Positions 55,601 through 64,000 of a stretch of DNA of 64,000 nucleotides are shown here, piece after piece; position 1 is the stretch's first letter; the number at the start of each line of letters is the position of its first letter. The stretch is from Clostridium chromiireducens. Lineage in GTDB: Bacteria; Bacillota; Clostridia; Clostridiales; Clostridiaceae. The stretch lies in assembly GCF_002029255.1 (NCBI RefSeq), contig NZ_MZGT01000003.1, positions 62,001 through 126,000 on the forward strand, read 5' to 3'. A model generated the notes under the pieces. The model saw nothing but the letters and a program-made list of their open reading frames with translations, was not told the DNA's origin and did no database searches. A program made the translations under genes and the position numbers.

Positions 55601-58396
55601 ATGAAGCTAATTGATAAGATTTATGAGTATATATTATCAAATTCTAGAGAATTTACTAAGGAAAAATTATTTGAAATCAAGGGATTTAGTGCTCAGCAAG
55701 TTGCAGAATACTTAGGAATATTAAGGAGCAATGCTTCTAGGGAGCTTAATACTCTATGCAGAGAAAAGAAAATAATTAAAATTAAAAATAGACCTGTTCT
55801 GTATTTTGATAGAGAACAGTTTTTAAGATTATTAAATGTATCTTTAAATGATGAGCCTGAAGAAGGCATAGAAATTAATGATTTTATTAATTTGGTTGAG
55901 GATAAAGAAGATAAATCACCTTTCGATTCGTTAATTGGATTCAATGTAAGTTTAAAAAATCAAATAGAACAAGCAAAGGCAGCTTTATTATATCCGCCAA
56001 ACGGCTTGCATACCCTAATAATAGGTAGTACTGGTGTTGGTAAAAGTTTATTTGCTAGTATGATGTACAAGTATTATAAAAATATAAAACAGCTACCTGA
56101 AGATCCGCCATTTATAATATTTAATTGTGCTGATTATTCTAATAATCCTCAGCTTCTTTTAGCACATATATTTGGACATGTTAAAGGCGCATTTACAGGA
56201 GCTGAAAAAGAAAAGGAAGGTATAGTTGAAAAAGCTGATGGAGGTATATTATTTTTAGATGAAATACATAGATTACCGCCAGAAGGCCAAGAAATGGTAT
56301 TTTACTTTATGGATACAGGAACTTATAACAAGTTAGGAGAAACAGATAGACAACATAAAGCAAATGTGCTATTGATTGGAGCTACAACTGAGGATCCAAA
56401 TTCCACGCTATTGAATACTTTTATTAGAAGAATTCCTATAACAATAACTATTCCACCTTTTGATGAAAGACCGATTAATGAAAAATTAGAACTAGTACAA
56501 TATTTACTTTCCAAAGAGGCTCAGAGAGTAAACAAAACTATTAAGATTTCATCGGAAGCTATTAGAGCTCTTATAGGCAGCACTACCTATGGAAATGTCG
56601 GACAGCTAAAATCTAATATACAATTGGTTTGTGCAAAGGGATTTTTCAATTGCATCAATACAAATAATAGTATTGAAATTAATTTATCTATCTTACCTTC
56701 AAATATTAAAAGTGGAATACTAGCTTTTGGGAATCACAATAAAGATAAGTCATCTATGTGGAGTACGATACCTAACAGTATTACCATTAAACCAGATGGC
56801 AATAAAACATTTTTAGAAACAGAGGATTATGAAACGCCATTCAATATTTACAGAATAATAGAGAATAAAACTTCTGTGCTTCAGGAAGAAGGTATGAACG
56901 ATGAAGAAATAAAGAGATTTATAACTACAGATATAAGTATTCATTTAAAACAGTTTTATGATAGATTTAAAAATGATATAAGTCGTAGAGAAGGATTGCT
57001 AAAGATTGTTGATAAAAATATTGTAGATTTTGCAGAGAAGATAAAAATATTAGCTGAAAACAGATTGAATAAAAAACTAAATGAAAGGTTTATTTACGCA
57101 ACAAGCCTTCATTTTAGTGCATTATTTAATCGGATTAAGAAAAATACTGTTTCTTATGAATCAAATATCGATTTATCAATATCAATTGAAAGTAAAGAAT
57201 ATGAGGTCGCTAAAGAAATTCATGCTCTTATTGAGAATAGCTTTAGCCTAAGCATACCTAATGTGGAGATTGAATATTTAGCCTTACTATTAAATTCAAT
57301 ACAAGAATCGTCTCGTCAAGAAAGAGTCGGTATTGTAGTAGCATCACATGGATCAGGGATTGCAACTAGCATGGTTAGTGTAGCTAAAAAGCTATTTGAA
57401 GCTGATAATATTCTTGCTGTCGATATGCCTCTTGAAAGAACACCATCGGATATATTAGATAATGTTATAGAAAAAGTCAAGCAAGTAGATGAAGGAAAAG
57501 GAGTATTACTTCTAGTAGACATGGGATCATTAAATAGTTTTGCTGATGTTATTTCAGAAAAGATAGGTATAAATATAAAAAGTATTGATATGGTTTCTAC
57601 ACCGCTAGTGCTAGAAGCAGTTAGGAAATGTTCTGTTTGTGATGCTGACTTAAATTCAGTATATTCATATTTACTTACTGATTTTAGGGGATACACTAAT
57701 AATATTACCAAACAAGCAATTCAAGAAAATAAAGAAAAAAACAAGGTAATAATCACTTTATGTTCTACAGGAAAAGGTGCTGCTATAAAGCTTAAAGAAT
57801 TAGTGGAGAACGTTACAAATAATATTGGTGCTAAGAACATTAATATTATTTCACTTGGGCTAAAGAACTTAACTAAGTCCATTAAGAAGATACTGGAAGA
57901 AAATAATATTTTGGCTGTTATAGGTATTACTAATCCTAATCTTGGAATTCCATTTATATCTATAGAACAATTAATCGATGGAACAGGAGAGAGCATATTA
58001 ATAAGTGTTATCAAAGGTAAAGAGATAGAAACTATAAAAAATACGGAAGATAAGCAAATAATATTTGAAAATCTTTGTACACAAACTATTACTGAGTTTA
58101 TAACATTTCTTAACCCTAAAAAAATTTATGCTCTATTAGATGAGTTTTTATATTTGACTGAAAAGTTATTAGGTACACATTTTGAAAATCCAGTTAAATT
58201 AAGAATTATGTTTCATGTTGCATGCGCATTAGAAAGAATGATACTGAATAATAGTTTAGTATATGATGAGGACAATATAAACTTTGATAAGAAGATTATA
58301 GAATCATTGAAGGAGGCTGGTTTAATTTTCAGAAATGCATTATCAATAGACTTAACAGATGATGAAATATATTATATTGCAGATATCATTGGATGA
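55601..58396 (+). CDS. levR: LevR/ManR-type sigma-54 activator with PTS regulation domains
   Basis: 931 residues. N-terminal winged helix (about 10-70) for DNA binding, AAA+ domain (about 105-340) with GSTGVGKS, GAFTGAEK (sigma-54 loop), ILFLDEIHR and the RRIPITI region. Then come PRD1 with SLHFSALFNRI, an EIIA-Man-like domain (GIVVASHGSGIATSM), an EIIB-Gat-like domain (ITLCSTGKGAA) and PRD2 (FHVACALERM). It should activate the -24/-12 promoter at 58690 of the downstream mannose-family PTS. Its activity would be set by phosphorylation from HPr and from that PTS: low sugar flux keeps the inhibitory His phosphorylated. AAAGAAAGGTG precedes ATG by about 8 bases. Domain order equals B. subtilis LevR. 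Confidence 0.95.
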   Translation: MKLIDKIYEYILSNSREFTKEKLFEIKGFSAQQVAEYLGILRSNASRELNTLCREKKIIKIKNRPVLYFDREQFLRLLNVSLNDEPEEGIEINDFINLVEDKEDKSPFDSLIGFNVSLKNQIEQAKAALLYPPNGLHTLIIGSTGVGKSLFASMMYKYYKNIKQLPEDPPFIIFNCADYSNNPQLLLAHIFGHVKGAFTGAEKEKEGIVEKADGGILFLDEIHRLPPEGQEMVFYFMDTGTYNKLGETDRQHKANVLLIGATTEDPNSTLLNTFIRRIPITITIPPFDERPINEKLELVQYLLSKEAQRVNKTIKISSEAIRALIGSTTYGNVGQLKSNIQLVCAKGFFNCINTNNSIEINLSILPSNIKSGILAFGNHNKDKSSMWSTIPNSITIKPDGNKTFLETEDYETPFNIYRIIENKTSVLQEEGMNDEEIKRFITTDISIHLKQFYDRFKNDISRREGLLKIVDKNIVDFAEKIKILAENRLNKKLNERFIYATSLHFSALFNRIKKNTVSYESNIDLSISIESKEYEVAKEIHALIENSFSLSIPNVEIEYLALLLNSIQESSRQERVGIVVASHGSGIATSMVSVAKKLFEADNILAVDMPLERTPSDILDNVIEKVKQVDEGKGVLLLVDMGSLNSFADVISEKIGINIKSIDMVSTPLVLEAVRKCSVCDADLNSVYSYLLTDFRGYTNNITKQAIQENKEKNKVIITLCSTGKGAAIKLKELVENVTNNIGAKNINIISLGLKNLTKSIKKILEENNILAVIGITNPNLGIPFISIEQLIDGTGESILISVIKGKEIETIKNTEDKQIIFENLCTQTITEFITFLNPKKIYALLDEFLYLTEKLLGTHFENPVKLRIMFHVACALERMILNNSLVYDEDNINFDKKIIESLKEAGLIFRNALSIDLTDDEIYYIADIIG

Positions 58397-58470
58397 AACT
58401 TAGTCTAGTATGGGGATCTTTAACTAAATTCTAGCTGAATCGATAGAATTACGAAATAAAAAACTAAAAG

Positions 58471-58528
58471 TTAACTGCCATTAATACATAGGTTTAAAAA
58501 AATCGTGTGTTAGTGGCAGTTAATTTTT
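58471..58528 (+). terminator. hairpin after the LevR-type gene
   Basis: TTAACTGCCATTAA pairs with TTAGTGGCAGTTAA (14 positions, one G-T pair) across a 25-base loop, then TTTTT. It isolates the regulator from the PTS operon. Confidence 0.75.
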
Positions 58529-58620
58529 AAATAAATGTGTGTTAATTATTATAAATTATTTAATAAACCGTGTTAAATGTGATTGAAAGTATGTGAATCT
58601 TCAATTAATAGTGTGATTGC

Positions 58621-58636
58621 CAATACTTAAGTATTG
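58621..58636 (+). promoter_or_regulatory. palindrome, likely LevR binding site (UAS)
   Basis: CAATACTTAAGTATTG is a perfect 16-base palindrome centred about 64 bases upstream of the -24 element, a normal distance for a sigma-54 enhancer. No second copy was found nearby. Confidence 0.65.
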
Positions 58637-58689
58637 ACAAAGGCAGTTATAAGCTTAGTTTTAGACATATTTTTTATTAACACTCTTAG

Positions 58690-58706
58690 TTGGCACAAGA
58701 ATTGCT
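58690..58706 (+). promoter_or_regulatory. sigma-54 (-24/-12) promoter of the mannose-family PTS operon
   Basis: TTGGCACAAGAATTGCT matches the TTGGCAC-N5-TTGC consensus fully, with GG and GC 10 bases apart. Start of transcription is expected near 58717. Confidence 0.95.
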
Positions 58707-58757
58707 ATGTATATAAGTATAAAAATAATATATGTAGCAAGAAAGGATGAAGAAATA

Positions 58758-59180
58758 ATGATCTCAGTAATAATAGGTACACATGGTACATTTTCAGAAG
58801 AGATTCTTAAATCAGCAGAAATGATTTTTGGAACTCAGGAAAATGTGGAAAGTGTTACTTTCAAACCACGTGAAGGAGTAGAAAATCTGGTAGAAAAATA
58901 TGAGGAACTTATAAACAAAATGGATTCAAGTCATGGCGTTTTGTTTATGGTTGATCTCTTTGGAGGAAGTCCATTTAATGCAGCAAGTATTCTTGCCATG
59001 AAGAATGACAATATGGAAATTGTAACAGGAGTTAATCTTCCTATGATTTTAGAAACATTAGGAAGCAGAGATTTTTCAAACTTACAAGAGCTTCTAGCTA
59101 TTGCAGAAAATTCAGGTAAAGAAGCTATAAGAGTTTTCGTTAAAAATGTTGAAGATCATGTAGAGGATGAATTAATGTAA
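58758..59180 (+). CDS. levD: mannose/fructose-family PTS EIIA
   Basis: 140 residues from ATG 58758 (after GAAAGGA). The frame runs open to ATG 58707, but that codon lies upstream of the transcription start predicted from the -24/-12 promoter, so it cannot be used. EIIA-Man fold with active His H9 in IIGTHGTFS and the family segment GVLFMVDLFGGSPFNAA. It accepts phosphate from HPr and passes it to EIIB. First gene of levDEFG-like operon; the symbol is by analogy with B. subtilis. Confidence 0.92.
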   Translation: MISVIIGTHGTFSEEILKSAEMIFGTQENVESVTFKPREGVENLVEKYEELINKMDSSHGVLFMVDLFGGSPFNAASILAMKNDNMEIVTGVNLPMILETLGSRDFSNLQELLAIAENSGKEAIRVFVKNVEDHVEDELM

Positions 59181-59224
59181 TTACTTGTAATTTTCTATAA
59201 AAATAATAAAGCGAGGTATAAAAA

Positions 59225-59716
59225 ATGGAGATAAGTTTTGTAAGAATAGATGACAGATTAATACACGGACAAGTAGCAACAGTTTGGACTAAGGAGAGTG
59301 GGTGTAATAGAATATTTGCTTGCAGTGATGAAGTTGCAGCAGATGATTTAAGAAAACAATTAGTAATTCAAGTAGCACCTCCAGGAATAAAAGCATATGT
59401 GCTTCCAATAGCAAAAGCAATTGAAGCATATAATAATCCTAAATTTGACAGCTTTAAAACTTTATTCTTATTCACAAACCCTACAGATGTATTAAGAATG
59501 GTTGAAGGCGGAGTACCTATTAAATCTGTAAACGTTGGAGGAATGTGCTTTAAAGCAGGCGACAAACAAATTACAAATGCATTATGTATGAATGATGTTG
59601 ATATTGAAGCCTTTAAAAAGCTTCATGAAAAAGGTATTGAATTAGAGGTAAGGAAGTTAGCAAAAGATACTAAAATAAATCTAATGGATAGATTAAAAGA
59701 ACTAAAACTTATTTAG
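59225..59716 (+). CDS. levE: mannose/fructose-family PTS EIIB
   Basis: 163 residues, complete. Active His H14 in RIDDRLIHGQVATVW, followed by the family segments GCNRIFACSDEVAADDLRK (landmark) and VNVGGMCFKAGDKQIT. It carries the phosphate that is put on the sugar during transport. 44 bases after EIIA; the ribosome site is a weaker GCGAGG. Confidence 0.94.
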   Translation: MEISFVRIDDRLIHGQVATVWTKESGCNRIFACSDEVAADDLRKQLVIQVAPPGIKAYVLPIAKAIEAYNNPKFDSFKTLFLFTNPTDVLRMVEGGVPIKSVNVGGMCFKAGDKQITNALCMNDVDIEAFKKLHEKGIELEVRKLAKDTKINLMDRLKELKLI

Positions 59717-59767
59717 ATATAAAATTAAATTTTTATATAAAACAAAAAAGAAAGAGAGGAATTATAA

Positions 59768-60553
59768 ATGAACACTTTACAATTAATTTTATTATTAATA
59801 GTTGCAGCAATTGCTGGTATGGGAAGCGTACTTGATGAAGCACAATTTCATAGACCAATAGTTGCATGTACATTAGTGGGACTTGTACTAGGAGATATTC
59901 AAACAGGAATTATATTAGGAGGAACACTTGAAATGTTAGCACTTGGCTGGATGAATGTTGGGGCTGCTATGGCACCAGACGCGGCTCTTGCGAGTGTAAT
60001 TTCAGCAATACTTGTTATAATTGGACATCAATCAATTGGAGCAGGTATAGCAGTAGCAATTCCAATTGCAGCAGCAGGACAAGTACTTACTATCTTTGTA
60101 AGAACAATAACAGTATTCTTCCAACATTTAGCTGATAAGTATGCGGCAGAAGGAAATACAAGAGGAATAGAAATGTGTCATATCTTAGGATTATCACTTC
60201 AAGCAATTCGTGTAGCTGTACCAGCTGCTATAGTAGGGATGCTTGCAGGTACAGATGCTGTAAATGCAATGCTTGCAGCTATACCACCAGTAATTACAAG
60301 AGGACTTCAAGTATCAGGTGGATTCATAGTGGTTGTTGGGTATGCAATGGTAATTAACATGATGAATATTAAGTCATTAATGCCATTCTTCTTTATTGGA
60401 TTCATAATGGCAGCATTCACTGGGGTTAACTTAATTGGTTTTGGTGTTATAGGTGTTATTTGCGCTATATTCCACATTCAATCATTAGCTAAACAAAATA
60501 ATGTAGCTGTAGCAGGTGGTGCGAGCGATATTGACGATTCGGAATTAATGTAA
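59768..60553 (+). CDS. levF: mannose/fructose-family PTS EIIC
   Basis: 261 residues, polytopic membrane protein. Family landmarks are GMGSVLDEAQFHRPIVACTLVG, GDIQTGIILGGTLEMLALGWMNVGAAMAPD (quoted as GGTLEMLALGWMNVGAAMAP) and GLQVSGGFIVVVGYAMVINMM. EIIC and EIID together form the sugar channel. AGAGAGG lies about 8 bases before ATG. Confidence 0.94.
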   Translation: MNTLQLILLLIVAAIAGMGSVLDEAQFHRPIVACTLVGLVLGDIQTGIILGGTLEMLALGWMNVGAAMAPDAALASVISAILVIIGHQSIGAGIAVAIPIAAAGQVLTIFVRTITVFFQHLADKYAAEGNTRGIEMCHILGLSLQAIRVAVPAAIVGMLAGTDAVNAMLAAIPPVITRGLQVSGGFIVVVGYAMVINMMNIKSLMPFFFIGFIMAAFTGVNLIGFGVIGVICAIFHIQSLAKQNNVAVAGGASDIDDSELM

Positions 60554-60575
60554 ATTAGAAAAGGAGGATACGATA

Positions 60576-61397
60576 ATGAGTGAAAAGAAATTAAATAGAA
60601 GTGATATAGTAAAAATGTTTATTCGTTCAAATTTCCTGTTAGGATCATTTAACTTTGAAAGAATGCAAGCAATAGGATTTTGTGTAACTTTAATACCTGC
60701 TTTAAAGAAATTATATAAGGGTGATGAATTAAGTGAAGCACTTAAAAGACATCTAGAATTCTTTAATACACAACCATTCATGGCTACTCCAATTATGGGT
60801 ATAACAGCAGCTATGGAAGAACAAAGAGCAAATGGTGCTGATATTAGTGAAGCATCAATCAGTGGTGTTAAAATTGGTCTTATGGGACCACTTGCTGGAG
60901 TTGGAGACCCAATCTTCTGGGGAACATTAAGACCAGTACTTGCAGCTTTAGGTGCTGGACTTGCATTAACTGGAAGCATTATAGGACCATTAATATTCTT
61001 CTTAGGATTTAATGCAATAAGACTTGCAACAAATTGGTATGGAATGTTCTATGGATATGAAAAAGGAACTCAATTAGTTTCTGATATGTCAGGAAATAAA
61101 CTTAGATATCTTACAGAAGGATCTTCAGTACTTGGATTATTAGTTATAGGTGGTCTTGTTTCTAAATGGACAAGTATTAACATACCATTTGTTTTATCTA
61201 AATATACACAAGCTGATGGAAAAGAAGTTATTACTACAGTTCAAAGCGTATTAGATAGTTTAATGCCAGGATTAGTTCCACTTCTATTAACATTTTTATG
61301 TATGTACTTATTAAAGAAAAAAGTAAATCCTTTATTAATAATATTCGGATTATTTGCAGTAGGTATTTTAGGAGTAGCTTCAGGAATATTAAAATAA
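60576..61397 (+). CDS. levG: mannose/fructose-family PTS EIID
   Basis: 273 residues. Landmarks: SNFLLGSFNFERMQAIGFC, LEFFNTQPFMATPIMGI, the GVKIGLMGPLAGVGDPIFWGTLRP motif (quoted GLMGPLAGVGDPIFWGT) and a C-terminal pair of membrane helices. Forms the membrane channel with EIIC. AAAGGAGG precedes ATG by 8 bases. Substrate is inferred to be fructose (or mannose/sorbose), from LevR and the fructan hydrolase downstream. Confidence 0.94.
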   Translation: MSEKKLNRSDIVKMFIRSNFLLGSFNFERMQAIGFCVTLIPALKKLYKGDELSEALKRHLEFFNTQPFMATPIMGITAAMEEQRANGADISEASISGVKIGLMGPLAGVGDPIFWGTLRPVLAALGAGLALTGSIIGPLIFFLGFNAIRLATNWYGMFYGYEKGTQLVSDMSGNKLRYLTEGSSVLGLLVIGGLVSKWTSINIPFVLSKYTQADGKEVITTVQSVLDSLMPGLVPLLLTFLCMYLLKKKVNPLLIIFGLFAVGILGVASGILK

Positions 61398-61453
61398 AAT
61401 AAATTTTTAATCTTATTTTAAGGAAACCATTACACATTAAAATTTATACAAAT

Positions 61454-61510
61454 AACATGACTGCCACAAAATATATAGATTCACTTTCTGATATTTAGGC
61501 AGTTTATGTT
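61454..61510 (+). other. long hairpin after the PTS operon
   Basis: AACATGACTGCC pairs with GGCAGTTTATGTT (one bulge, one G-T) and AAATAT/ATATTT pairing extends inward. There is no T run. The ACTGCC/GGCAGT core repeats that of the hairpin at 58471. Confidence 0.5.
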
Positions 61511-61546
61511 GTTAATGAAAATAGAAAATGAATATGCATATCATTT

Positions 61547-61561
61547 TGGTAAGCGTTTACA
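61547..61561 (+). promoter_or_regulatory. candidate cre site (CcpA) upstream of the secreted GH32 gene
   Basis: TGGTAAGCGTTTACA contains the palindrome GTAA-GCG-TTTAC and differs from the cre consensus TGWAARCGYTWWCA at one position. It lies about 85 bases before the ATG and may overlap a -35 region. Confidence 0.6.
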
Positions 61562-61645
61562 AGAGATGAAATCCGATATTAAATTAATGCAAAATTTATA
61601 AATAATTTAGTTCAATATTATTATAGTAAGAAGGGGACAAACATA

Positions 61646-64000
61646 ATGAAAAAGTTAAAGTTAAAATTACTAGCAATTACAGTCGCGACCACAACAATAG
61701 CAACACTACCTTCCTTACGAGTGTCAGCAGCTTGGCAAGAAAGTGGAAGGAACTGGTACTATATAGGCGATTCAGGAGAAAGAAAAACTGGATGGATAAA
61801 TGATAATGGTACATGGTATTATATGCAACAATCAGGAGAAATGAAAACAGGTTGGGTTAATGATAGTGGTATATGGTATTATATGCAACAATCAGGAGCA
61901 ATGAAAACGGGTTGGGTTAATGATAACGGTACATGGTATTATATGCAACCATCAGGGGCAATGAAAACAGGCTGGATTAATGATAATGGCACATGGTATT
62001 TTGCAGCAACATCAGGAGCAATGCAAACTGGTGTAGTTAAAGTAGATGGAAAAATTTATTGTTTAGATATAGCTACAGGAGCTATGCAAGTTGGTAATAC
62101 AACGATAAATGGAAAAACATATGTATTTGCACAAACTGGAGAAGTAGTTGGAACAGAGTTATTACCGACTAAAATATTTGATTCAAACGGAAATGAAGTT
62201 AGTGGTAATTCAACTAACAATAATCCACCAGTGGCAAATGAACAAAATAATTTGAATAGTAACAGTAATGGTAGCAGTAGTGGTCATAATCATAACAGTG
62301 ATAGCAGTAAAGTTAATAAAGTATCTCTAATAAATGCAATAACAGCTTCAAAATTAAAATATGAAGCAGCAGTAGAAGGAACAGAAGTGGGGCAGTATAA
62401 AGTTGGATCAAAGTCCACATTTAAAATAGCTATTGATGCAGCACAAGCAGTTGTAGATAATACAGGTTCTACGCAAAAAGATATAGATTCGGCAGTAACA
62501 GAACTAGCAGCTGCTAGGACTATATTTGATAATAGTATTAATAAAGATGTTGAGCCGAGTACTTCAACTAATTATTTAGAAGACTATCGTGAACAGTATC
62601 ATTACTCTGTTGCTAAGGCGTGGGCTAATGATCCGAATGGAATGGTTTACTTTAATGGAGAATATCATTTATTTTATCAGTATTATCCAGATGCTTCAGT
62701 ATGGGGACCAATGCATTGGGGACATGCTGTTAGTAAGGATTTGATCCATTGGCAAGAGCTTCCAATAGCTTTGTATCCAGATGAAGGAGGAACAATATTC
62801 TCTGGCTCAGCAGTTGTAGATAAAGATAATACTACTGGTTTCTTTGATGGAATTGAAGGTGGAGGATTAGTTGCAATTTATACTCAAGATTATATGGATA
62901 ACGGTGCAGAAAGACAAAAACAAAGTATTGCCTATAGTAAGGATAATGGAAGAACATGGATTAAGTATGAAGGAAATCCTGTTATTGCAGCAGAAAGTGA
63001 TCCATTAAATAATTCTGCATTTAGAGATCCTAAAGTATTCTACAATGAAGAAGCTGGAAAATGGTTTATGGTAGCAGCAGGGGGGCCATTAAGATTTTTC
63101 TCATCAGATAATTTAAAAGATTGGCATCCAGAAGGAATGCAAGATGAAATTCAAACAGAGTGTCCAGATGTATATAAATTAGAAGTTGGAGATACTGGAA
63201 CATATAAATGGGTATTAAGTGAAGGTGGCAGATATTATCGAGTTGGAGATTTTAAAGAAGTAGATGGTGTGTGGAAATTCGTTACTGATAATGATGAACA
63301 TTTACCTATGAATTTTGCTAAAGACTCATATGCTGCTCAAACTTATTATGGTACGGGTAAAAACGGTACACCAGATGGAAGAAGAATTATGATTAATTGG
63401 ATGAATAACTGGGATTACTGTAATAATGTTGCTCCTATAACAAAGACTTTTAATGGATCTTTTGATTTACAAACTGAATTAAAATTAGTTAACACAGATG
63501 CAGGAATTCGTTTAATACAACAACCAATAGACGAATATAAAACTTTACGTAAATCACCTACGACTTTTGATAATGTTACAATTTCTCCAGATCAGCCTAA
63601 TATTATGAGTAATTTATCAGGAAGCCAATACGAAATTGTTGCAGAGTTTACACCTGATGCATCTACAACAGAAGTTGGATTCAAATTAAGAGTTGGAAAA
63701 TCTGCAGATCAGGAAACTATAGTTAAATATAATACTCAAACTGAAGATGTAACACTTGACCGTTCAAAATCAGGAAAGTCACCAAGTGCAGATAAATTTT
63801 TACAAGCTTATAGTCAAAAAATGGGTAAAACATCTGATGGTAAGATTCAATTACACATTTTTGTAGATGCAGCTTCAGTAGAAGTGTATGGAAACAATGG
63901 TGAAGTAACTGGTTCAGCACAAATTTTCCCTAATCGATCTAGTAATGGCATTGAAGTATATTCAGTTGGTGGAACTTCAACAGCTAAAATTCAATATTAT
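61646..64000 (+). CDS. secreted modular GH32 fructan hydrolase (3' end outside window)
   Basis: ATG 61646 (after AAGAAGGGG) opens a frame that runs without a stop to the window end: 785 residues visible. Signal peptide (KLKLKLLAITVATTTIATLP, cut near SAA). Four near-identical 20-residue choline-binding-type cell-wall repeats follow (about 50-129, GW-NDNGTWYYMQQSGAMKT), plus two degenerate ones, a Ser/Asn linker (185-222), and a FIVAR-like helical module (about 225-299). The GH32 domain from about 310 has the nucleophile D329 in WANDPNGM, then FRDPKVF and TECPDVY, and a C-terminal beta-sandwich. It probably cuts levan, inulin or sucrose at the cell surface, feeding the PTS upstream, like SacC behind levDEFG. 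Confidence 0.95.
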   Translation, partial: MKKLKLKLLAITVATTTIATLPSLRVSAAWQESGRNWYYIGDSGERKTGWINDNGTWYYMQQSGEMKTGWVNDSGIWYYMQQSGAMKTGWVNDNGTWYYMQPSGAMKTGWINDNGTWYFAATSGAMQTGVVKVDGKIYCLDIATGAMQVGNTTINGKTYVFAQTGEVVGTELLPTKIFDSNGNEVSGNSTNNNPPVANEQNNLNSNSNGSSSGHNHNSDSSKVNKVSLINAITASKLKYEAAVEGTEVGQYKVGSKSTFKIAIDAAQAVVDNTGSTQKDIDSAVTELAAARTIFDNSINKDVEPSTSTNYLEDYREQYHYSVAKAWANDPNGMVYFNGEYHLFYQYYPDASVWGPMHWGHAVSKDLIHWQELPIALYPDEGGTIFSGSAVVDKDNTTGFFDGIEGGGLVAIYTQDYMDNGAERQKQSIAYSKDNGRTWIKYEGNPVIAAESDPLNNSAFRDPKVFYNEEAGKWFMVAAGGPLRFFSSDNLKDWHPEGMQDEIQTECPDVYKLEVGDTGTYKWVLSEGGRYYRVGDFKEVDGVWKFVTDNDEHLPMNFAKDSYAAQTYYGTGKNGTPDGRRIMINWMNNWDYCNNVAPITKTFNGSFDLQTELKLVNTDAGIRLIQQPIDEYKTLRKSPTTFDNVTISPDQPNIMSNLSGSQYEIVAEFTPDASTTEVGFKLRVGKSADQETIVKYNTQTEDVTLDRSKSGKSPSADKFLQAYSQKMGKTSDGKIQLHIFVDAASVEVYGNNGEVTGSAQIFPNRSSNGIEVYSVGGTSTAKIQYY
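61793..62032 (+). repeat. four tandem 60-base repeats coding for cell-wall-binding units
   Basis: Four successive units of 60 bases with few differences (each beginning at the codons for W-(I/V)-N-D), lying in frame within the secreted GH32 gene. Such identity favours copy-number change by slipped recombination. Confidence 0.85.

Noticed and set aside
58707-58757. N-terminal extension of the PTS EIIA protein
   Set aside because: It would begin upstream of the transcription start set by the -24/-12 promoter and lacks a ribosome site.
1-64000. CRISPR arrays, rRNA genes, prophage genes or intact transposases
   Set aside because: None seen when reading both strands; the only mobile-element trace is the short inverted repeat at 27839-27959.

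Overview
The window is low-GC DNA from a spore-forming, strictly fermentative Gram-positive bacterium, most likely a solventogenic Clostridium sensu stricto (C. beijerinckii / C. butyricum type; species not certain). Pointers are an alpha/beta-type small acid-soluble spore protein, a superoxide reductase, a butyrate-pathway trans-2-enoyl-CoA reductase, sigma-54-dependent catabolic regulators, PTS transporters and strong GGAGG ribosome sites. Several start codons have been moved from the longest reading frame to the one with a properly spaced ribosome site.

Region 1 (1-9000): the end of an RND efflux permease with a TolC-like partner, a superoxide reductase/nitroreductase pair, a LysR regulator, and a heterodimeric ABC exporter with one degenerate ATP site. 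Region 2 (9000-19000): tRNA-His and tRNA-Gln under a consensus promoter; an unusual staygreen-domain/repeat-domain fusion; trans-2-enoyl-CoA reductase; a PAS sigma-54 activator with two enhancer-like inverted repeats and a -24/-12 promoter driving a CoA-transferase, GntP-type permease and MaoC hydratase, which together could turn an imported (R)-3-hydroxy acid into an enoyl-CoA for reduction to butyryl-CoA; then small spore-related genes. Region 3 (19000-27800): a TetR regulator with operator-like inverted repeats facing a complete TolC-adaptor-RND operon, a chemoreceptor and a MazG-like protein.

Region 4 (27840-33600, minus strand): a compact six-gene operon with visibly higher GC than its surroundings, encoding a Gfo/Idh/MocA oxidoreductase, a FemX/GNAT-like transferase, a WbqC protein, a CgeB-like glycosyltransferase, an LpxC homologue with all catalytic residues retained, and an ATP-grasp ligase. 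A transposon-like inverted repeat lies at one edge. Lipid A synthesis is not expected in this host, so this is the best candidate for an undescribed system: synthesis of a modified amino-sugar glycan or small molecule.

Region 5 (33900-41350): a cellulose synthase operon (c-di-GMP-binding synthase, membrane-anchored partner, GH5 cellulase, and MBOAT plus DHHW acetylation proteins), resembling clostridial ccsABZHI. Region 6 (41350-64000): a fructose/fructan block. It holds fruK-fruA preceded by a decayed DeoR regulator, a LacI regulator facing an oligosaccharide ABC importer without an ATPase plus a cytoplasmic GH32, a chemoreceptor, a small-molecule kinase, a fructokinase, a LevR-type activator, a sigma-54 promoter with palindrome, a mannose-family PTS, and at the window edge a large secreted modular GH32 enzyme. 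Fragments of a second fructokinase and of a sucrose phosphorylase show that this block has been reshuffled. The logic resembles Bacillus subtilis levDEFG-sacC: extracellular fructan is cleaved, and fructose or oligosaccharides are imported by PTS or ABC systems and phosphorylated.
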